From Bradyrhizobium roseum (GTDB lineage Bacteria > Pseudomonadota > Alphaproteobacteria > Rhizobiales > Xanthobacteraceae): 64,000 nucleotides of DNA. Both the position numbers and the translations under genes were made by a program. Under the pieces are notes generated by a model, which worked only from the letters and a program-made list of their open reading frames with translations, made no database searches and was not told the origin of the DNA. Numbering within the stretch: the first letter of the stretch is position 1; each line of letters begins with the position of its first letter. Location of the stretch: positions 4,526,001 to 4,590,000 of the forward strand of contig NZ_CP129212.1 of assembly GCF_030413175.1 (NCBI RefSeq), given 5' to 3'. Below are positions 59,324 to 64,000 of this stretch, one piece after another.

Positions 59324-60043
59324 TCAGTGGATCTCGGACGAACGCTTCAGCGCCTCTTTCAGTTTTTCCAGCGTAAAGTCGGGACTGCGCGCGATGTCCA
59401 GGATCGGCGTCTCGCGCCGGGCGCAGAGTTCGCAGGCTTCCGGAATCTTCGCCGCGATGTCGGTCGGGATCACGATGGCGCCGTGTTGGTCGGCGTGGAT
59501 CAGGTCGTCGGAATGCACCGTCATGCCGGCGACGCGCACTTCGCCGCCCCAGTTTTCGGCGTGCACCCAGGCGTGCGACGGCCCGACCGAACCGGCCAGC
59601 GCCTGAAAGCCTGGCGCCCATTGCGGGATGTCGCGGATCGAACCGTCGGTGATGACACCGAGGCAGCCGAGCGCCTTGTGCACGTTGCTCTGCACCTCGC
59701 CCCAGAACGCGCCGTAGCCGACATCGGGACCGTCGATGTCCTGGATCACGGTGATGCGCGGACCGAAACCGGTGCCGACATATTCATAATATTCGATGCG
59801 GCGCTTCGACTGCTCTGCCGCCGGCAGCGTCGATTTGAGCACTGAGCGGATCGTCACGGTGCGGGCATAGCCGACGATGGGCGGCAGATCGGGGAACGGG
59901 CAGACCAGAGGCTTGGTGGTGTAGCCGATCAGCCGGCGCTCCGGCGCCACGATTTCCATCGCGTTGCAGATCGTCGGCGTGTCGTAGCGCGCCAGCGCTT
60001 CGAGGACGGAAGCAGGCAGCGGGGCGGTCACGGCTTTGTTCAC
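59324..60043 (-). CDS. RraA-family protein, probable 4-carboxy-4-hydroxy-2-oxoadipate-type aldolase
   Basis: The 239-residue protein belongs to the RraA/HMG-CHA aldolase superfamily. The substrate/metal loop is GYGAFWGEVQSNVHKALGC and GVITDGSIRDI (Arg and Asp of the active site, about 115-138). The same fold includes the class II aldolase LigK, which ends the protocatechuate and gallate 4,5-cleavage pathways, and RNase E regulators. An upstream-type Bug partner and the LigI/GalB-like genes elsewhere in the window favour the aldolase reading. A pure regulator role is less likely given the N- and C-terminal extensions. Confidence 0.72.
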   Translation of the reverse strand: MNKAVTAPLPASVLEALARYDTPTICNAMEIVAPERRLIGYTTKPLVCPFPDLPPIVGYARTVTIRSVLKSTLPAAEQSKRRIEYYEYVGTGFGPRITVIQDIDGPDVGYGAFWGEVQSNVHKALGCLGVITDGSIRDIPQWAPGFQALAGSVGPSHAWVHAENWGGEVRVAGMTVHSDDLIHADQHGAIVIPTDIAAKIPEACELCARRETPILDIARSPDFTLEKLKEALKRSSEIH

Positions 60044-60172
60044 GGCGTTCTCTCCTGATTATTCGGCCCGGCTCTTTAAGGCCGTACGTCACAACGCCCT
60101 ATAGCCGAGATTGGCGGCGACCCCAACTCGGCAGCGGCTCATGGCAGATATCTGGGAAGCGGCGCGACGCGC

Positions 60173-61057
60173 TCAGTTCAGCCGCGCCGGCCGGTCGCCA
60201 TCGGTGTCTTCGGAGGGGGGCGAAAACGCCGTTGCCGGTGGCGGCGCGGCGGCGTCAGCCACGGCGGGCGGCTGCGCGGCCGCAGCAGCGTTGCGTTCGT
60301 GGTCGCGATAGGTCTTCCAGCCCCAAGGCAGGCTCGCGAGATACAGCGCCGAGCCGATCGACAGGATGTGCCAGGGATAGCCGATCAACAGCGCGACGAA
60401 GAACACCACGGAGACAAAGACCGGCAGCACCATCTCCGGCGGCACCCGCATCTTCACCGTCTTGCCGGAAAATACCGGCAGACGCGACACCATCAGGAAG
60501 GCGATCAAGAGCGTATAGCCCGCGGTGAGCATCACCGGCGGCTTGGGAATGCCGAGAAACGCCAGATAGAACGGCAGCATCGCCAGGATGGCGCCGGCCG
60601 GCGCCGGCACCCCGGTGAAATAGTTCGCCGCGAAGGCCGGCTTGTTCGGATCGTCGATCGAGGCATTGAAGCGCGCCAGCCGCAGGCCGCCCGCGATGGC
60701 AAACACCATGGCCGCGATCCAGCCGCCATTGTTCAGCTCATGGAGCTGCCAGAAATACAGCATCAGGCCGGGCGCGACGCCGAAATTGACAAAATCCGCC
60801 AGGCTATCGAGTTCGGCGCCGAACTTCGACTGGCCCTTGATCATGCGCGCGACCCGGCCGTCGACGCCGTCGAGCACGGCAGCGAACACAATGGCGGCCA
60901 CCGCGAGCTCCATCCGCCCTTCGATCGACAGCCGGATCGCCGTCAGCCCGGCGCAGATCGCGAGCAAGGTGATGACGTTAGGCACCAGCATCCGCACCGG
61001 GATCGGGCGAAAGCGGCGGCGGCGAAGTTCAGGATATTTGGGATCGGGGATCAGCAT
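60173..61057 (-). CDS. pssA: CDP-diacylglycerol-serine O-phosphatidyltransferase PssA
   Basis: The 294-residue protein has the CDP-alcohol phosphotransferase signature D-G-x2-D-G-x2-A-R-x8-G-x3-D-x3-D in DGVDGRVARM (about 63) and GAELDSLADF. Six or more membrane helices and an Ala/Pro-rich C-terminal tail complete it. It makes phosphatidylserine, which the adjacent Psd converts to phosphatidylethanolamine. It lies 77 bases after psd on the same strand, the usual rhizobial order. Confidence 0.92.
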   Translation of the reverse strand: MLIPDPKYPELRRRRFRPIPVRMLVPNVITLLAICAGLTAIRLSIEGRMELAVAAIVFAAVLDGVDGRVARMIKGQSKFGAELDSLADFVNFGVAPGLMLYFWQLHELNNGGWIAAMVFAIAGGLRLARFNASIDDPNKPAFAANYFTGVPAPAGAILAMLPFYLAFLGIPKPPVMLTAGYTLLIAFLMVSRLPVFSGKTVKMRVPPEMVLPVFVSVVFFVALLIGYPWHILSIGSALYLASLPWGWKTYRDHERNAAAAAQPPAVADAAAPPPATAFSPPSEDTDGDRPARLN

Positions 61058-61134
61058 GGCTTACCAGTATATAGCAAGCGCCGGTCCGGTTCACCAATGA
61101 CAGCGGCCTAGCCTTTAGGCGGGCCAACGGGTGG

Positions 61135-61833
61135 TTAATCAGCCCGAAAGGTCCGCCCCTGTTCGCTCGAACCGAAATCGGCCAGAATCGTCTCGCCGGC
61201 AATGGCCGTCTGGCCCTCGGAAACCAGCGCGCGCGTGCCTTCGGGCAGATAGACGTCGAGCCGCGAGCCGAAACGGATCAGGCCGAACCGCTCGCCGGCA
61301 CCGATCGACTGGCCCTCGCGCACGAATGAGACAATACGCCGCGCCACCAGGCCGGCGATCTGCACCACCCCGATCCGCCCGTTGGTGGTCGAGATCACCA
61401 GCGAATTGCGCTCATTGTCTTCGCTGGCCTTGTCGAGCTCGGCGTTGATGAAGGTGCCCGGCCGGTAGGCGATGCGGTCGATGCGGCCGGCCACCGGGCT
61501 GCGGTTCACGTGGCAATTGAACACGCTCATGAAGACCGAAATGCGCGGTAGCGGCCGGTCGCCGAGGCCGAGCTCGGCCGGCGGCAGCACCTGCGCGATC
61601 ATGGAGACGCGGCCGTCAGCCGGCGACACCACGATGCCGTCGCGCACGGGCGTGACGCGGACGGGGTCGCGAAAGAACAGCGCGCACCAGACGGTCAGGA
61701 CCGTGCCGATCCAGCCGAGCGGCGTCCAGATCCAGAACAGGATCAGGCTGACCAGCGCAAAGCCGCCGATGAAGGGATAACCCTCGGGATGGACAGGCGG
61801 AATCTGCGCGCGGATGGAATTCGCAATCGACAT
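61135..61833 (-). CDS. psd: Phosphatidylserine decarboxylase proenzyme
   Basis: The 232-residue protein is the short, archaeal-type pyruvoyl enzyme used in Rhizobiales. The self-cleavage site is in [13 protein letters not shown] (Gly-Ser, Ser about 187), which gives the pyruvoyl group. The N-terminal helix anchors it in the membrane, and [15 protein letters not shown] carries the conserved His. Together with PssA it completes phosphatidylethanolamine synthesis. It follows the ABC exporter gene by 54 bases. Confidence 0.93.
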   Translation of the reverse strand: MSIANSIRAQIPPVHPEGYPFIGGFALVSLILFWIWTPLGWIGTVLTVWCALFFRDPVRVTPVRDGIVVSPADGRVSMIAQVLPPAELGLGDRPLPRISVFMSVFNCHVNRSPVAGRIDRIAYRPGTFINAELDKASEDNERNSLVISTTNGRIGVVQIAGLVARRIVSFVREGQSIGAGERFGLIRFGSRLDVYLPEGTRALVSEGQTAIAGETILADFGSSEQGRTFRAD

Positions 61834-61887
61834 CAGGGCTCGCTGTTATCTGGACGGCTTGCCGTCGGAACTAGCGGCGTATTTGGA

Positions 61888-63870
61888 TTATTCCGCGGCG
61901 GTTGCCAAGCGATCTTTGGCCGGGCCGCCGGGCGGATCGTTGAGCGGATCATCCACCGGCGGCGGGGCGCGGTTGGGCGCCTCGCGGTCGTCGTCGATCT
62001 GGGCGAGTTTCTCCCGCGCCGCCTCGGCCTCGCGCTGCCTGTTCCACATGCTGGCGTAGAGCCCACCGGCCGTCAGAAGCTTGGCATGGGTGCCGCGCTC
62101 GGCGATGCGGCCTTGATCCAGCACGATAATTTCATCTGCGCCGACGATGGTCGACAGCCGGTGCGCGATCACCAGCGAGGTGCGGCCGCGCGAGACGCGC
62201 TCCAGCGCCTCCTGGATCTCATGCTCGGTGTGGCTGTCGAGCGCCGAGGTCGCCTCGTCCAGCACCAGGATCGGCGGCGCCTTCAGCACGGTGCGCGCAA
62301 TTGCCACGCGCTGCTTCTCGCCGCCGGACAGTTTCAGGCCGCGCTCGCCGACCTGGGTTTCATACCCCTTCGGCGACATGCGGATGAAGGCGTCGATCTG
62401 CGCCAGTTGCGCCGCCTCCTCCACCTCGGTGTCGCTGGCGTCCCAGCGGCCGTAGCGGATGTTGTAGCGGATCGTATCGTTAAACAGCACGGTGTCCTGC
62501 GGCACCATGCCGATCGAGGCGCGCAGGCTCGCCTGCGTCACGTTCCGGATGTCCTGGCCGTCGATCAGGATCTTTCCGCCGGAGACGTCGTAAAGACGAA
62601 ACAACAGCCGCGAAATCGTCGACTTGCCGGCACCGGAGGGACCGACGATCGCTACCGTCTTGCCGGCCGGCACCTCGAAGCTGAGGCCTTTCAGGATCTG
62701 CCGATCGGGATCGTAGGCAAAGCGCACGTCGTCGAAGCGCACATTGCCTGAAGTCACGATCAACGGCATGGCTCCCGGGATATCCTTGACCTCGGGATTG
62801 CGCGACAGGACATCGAACATTTTCTCGATGTCGATGATCGCCTGCTTGATCTCGCGATAGACCATGCCCATGAAATTCAGCGGCTGGTAGAGCTGGATCA
62901 TCATGGCGTTGATCATGACGAAATCGCCGACCGTATGCGTTCCGTTGCGGATGCCGGACACGCACATCAGCATGGTCGCCGTCAGGCCGGCGGTGAAGAT
63001 GATCGCCTGCCCGGCGTTGAGAATCGCCAGCGACGTGTAGGTCTTGACGCTGGCTTTCTCGAACCGCTCCATTGAGCGGTCGTAACGCGCAGCCTCGCGC
63101 TCTTCCGCGCTGAAATATTTCACCGTCTCGTAGTTCAGCAGCGAGTCGATCGCCTTGGTATTCGCCTCGCTGTCGGAATCGTTCATCTTGCGGCGGATCT
63201 CGATCCGCCACTCGGTCGCGACATAGGTGTAGGTCATGAAGACCACGACCGTGACCATCACGGCGGCGACATAGCGCCAGTCGAACTGCCACAGCAGTAC
63301 CGCCGCCAGCAGCGCGACCTCGACGACGGTCGGGATCAACTGCAGGATCACCATCCGCACGATCACCTCGATGCCGGAGCGGCCACGCTCCAGCACCCGC
63401 GTCAGGCCGCCGGTCTTGCGCTCCAGATGAAAGCGCAGCGACAATTCGTGCATGTGGACGAAGGTGATGTAGGCGAGCTTGCGCACCGCATGCATCGCGA
63501 CACGGGCGAAGATACCGTCACGCCACTGCGTCAGTACCGCCATCAGCACGCGTATCGCGCCGTAGCTTGCGGTCATCAGCAAAGGCGAGGCGATCAGCCA
63601 CAGCATCCAGTTCGACGCTTCGACCGGCGCGGTGCCCACGCCGTTCAGCGCATCGATCGCCCATTTGAAGGTGAACGGCACCGTCAGCGTCGCGACCTTG
63701 GCGACCAGCAGCAGCACCACCGACCAGACCACGCGCATCTTCAGATCCGCGCGGTCGCCCGGCCAGATATAGGGCCACAGATGCGCCAGCGTCCCGATCA
63801 GGGTCGCTTTCTCGGCGGAACCGCTGGGCGGAGATTGCGTGGCCGCAGTGTGCGAATCAGCGTCAGCCAT
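61888..63870 (-). CDS. ABC exporter (ABCB/Atm1-like), fused permease-ATPase
   Basis: The 660-residue protein is a half-transporter: six transmembrane helices (about 40-330) and a C-terminal nucleotide-binding domain with Walker A GPSGAGKST (about 415), signature LSGGEKQRVAIARTVL, Walker B ILVLDEATSALD and an H-loop in VIAHRLSTI. The pattern (RDGIFARVAMHAVRKLAYITFVHMHELSLRFHLERKTGG) is that of the Atm1/HMT1 group, which exports glutathione-bound sulfur or heavy-metal conjugates. Its start at 63870 is followed upstream by about 130 bases to the window edge with no other gene. It precedes psd/pssA and may be co-transcribed with them. Confidence 0.9.
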   Translation of the reverse strand: MADADSHTAATQSPPSGSAEKATLIGTLAHLWPYIWPGDRADLKMRVVWSVVLLLVAKVATLTVPFTFKWAIDALNGVGTAPVEASNWMLWLIASPLLMTASYGAIRVLMAVLTQWRDGIFARVAMHAVRKLAYITFVHMHELSLRFHLERKTGGLTRVLERGRSGIEVIVRMVILQLIPTVVEVALLAAVLLWQFDWRYVAAVMVTVVVFMTYTYVATEWRIEIRRKMNDSDSEANTKAIDSLLNYETVKYFSAEEREAARYDRSMERFEKASVKTYTSLAILNAGQAIIFTAGLTATMLMCVSGIRNGTHTVGDFVMINAMMIQLYQPLNFMGMVYREIKQAIIDIEKMFDVLSRNPEVKDIPGAMPLIVTSGNVRFDDVRFAYDPDRQILKGLSFEVPAGKTVAIVGPSGAGKSTISRLLFRLYDVSGGKILIDGQDIRNVTQASLRASIGMVPQDTVLFNDTIRYNIRYGRWDASDTEVEEAAQLAQIDAFIRMSPKGYETQVGERGLKLSGGEKQRVAIARTVLKAPPILVLDEATSALDSHTEHEIQEALERVSRGRTSLVIAHRLSTIVGADEIIVLDQGRIAERGTHAKLLTAGGLYASMWNRQREAEAAREKLAQIDDDREAPNRAPPPVDDPLNDPPGGPAKDRLATAAE

Positions 63871-64000
63871 CGCGGTCGCGTCCGCAGCAAGGTGGCGCGA
63901 CGGCCGCCGTCAGATGGTTGTTGATGATCTGCATAGACCCGTCATATAGAGCGTTTAACTCTCCCGTACAGCCTTGAAAGATAAATCTTTCCCCCGTTCG

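Noticed and set aside
1..64000. CRISPR arrays, rRNA, transposases, replication origin
   Set aside because: No regularly spaced repeats of CRISPR type, no rRNA signature, no transposase motif and no origin-like iteron cluster were found by reading the sequence.

Overview
The window looks like a Bradyrhizobium-type alphaproteobacterium (Nitrobacteraceae). The chromosomal part carries an acpXL-fabZ-fabF-fabF-lpxXL cluster for very-long-chain fatty acid attachment to lipid A, kup, motA/motB, a pyruvoyl-type psd next to pssA, several tripartite-tricarboxylate (Bug) binding proteins, and short interspersed repeats resembling those of that family. Identification rests on protein and motif recognition by eye; no database search was possible.

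Positions 1-23,300 are an accessory region dense in conflict and DNA-maintenance genes. From the left edge: a YhaO/YhaN-type nuclease-ATPase pair (the ATPase runs off the window); a zone of small and decayed genes with two LexA-type boxes (GAAC-N7-GAAC); a plus-strand operon of five overlapping genes (DUF2235 hydrolase with LysM, a 53-codon ORF, a CHAT-like protease, a 71-codon ORF with an apparent CTG start, a two-helix membrane protein); a NYN ribonuclease; an XRE regulator plus ImmA/IrrE peptidase divergent from a poly-ubiquitin-like operon (multi-Ubl, E2-like, JAB-E1 fusion); a Mokosh type I-like pair (kinase-like/SF1 helicase plus PLD nuclease); a truncated tRNA-Met; an AlpA-like HTH gene and a tyrosine integrase. 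An intact tRNA-Gln(CTG) at 23,399 marks the return to chromosomal sequence.

Positions 23,500-34,500 hold a cytochrome P450, a TonB siderophore receptor flanked by an intact and a decayed copy of the same extradiol-dioxygenase 3' end, and a minus-strand aromatic-catabolism operon (TetR, LigI-like hydrolase, Bug protein, GalB-like hydratase, Pht5-like protein, VOC dioxygenase), followed by an MFS transporter. A RraA-family aldolase with its own Bug protein at 58-60 kb could supply the last step of the same pathway.

Positions 34,500-64,000 are largely housekeeping: a GGDEF/EAL protein, a HerA-like ATPase, a CMD-family protein, an alpha/beta hydrolase whose signal peptide is out of frame, a flavin monooxygenase, an Imm70-like orphan with an unknown neighbour, the VLCFA-lipid A cluster, a rhodanese-aminotransferase-polyamine binding protein operon, GNAT, L,D-transpeptidase, Kup, MotAB, and ABC exporter-Psd-PssA. 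No CRISPR array, rRNA, transposase or replication origin was seen.
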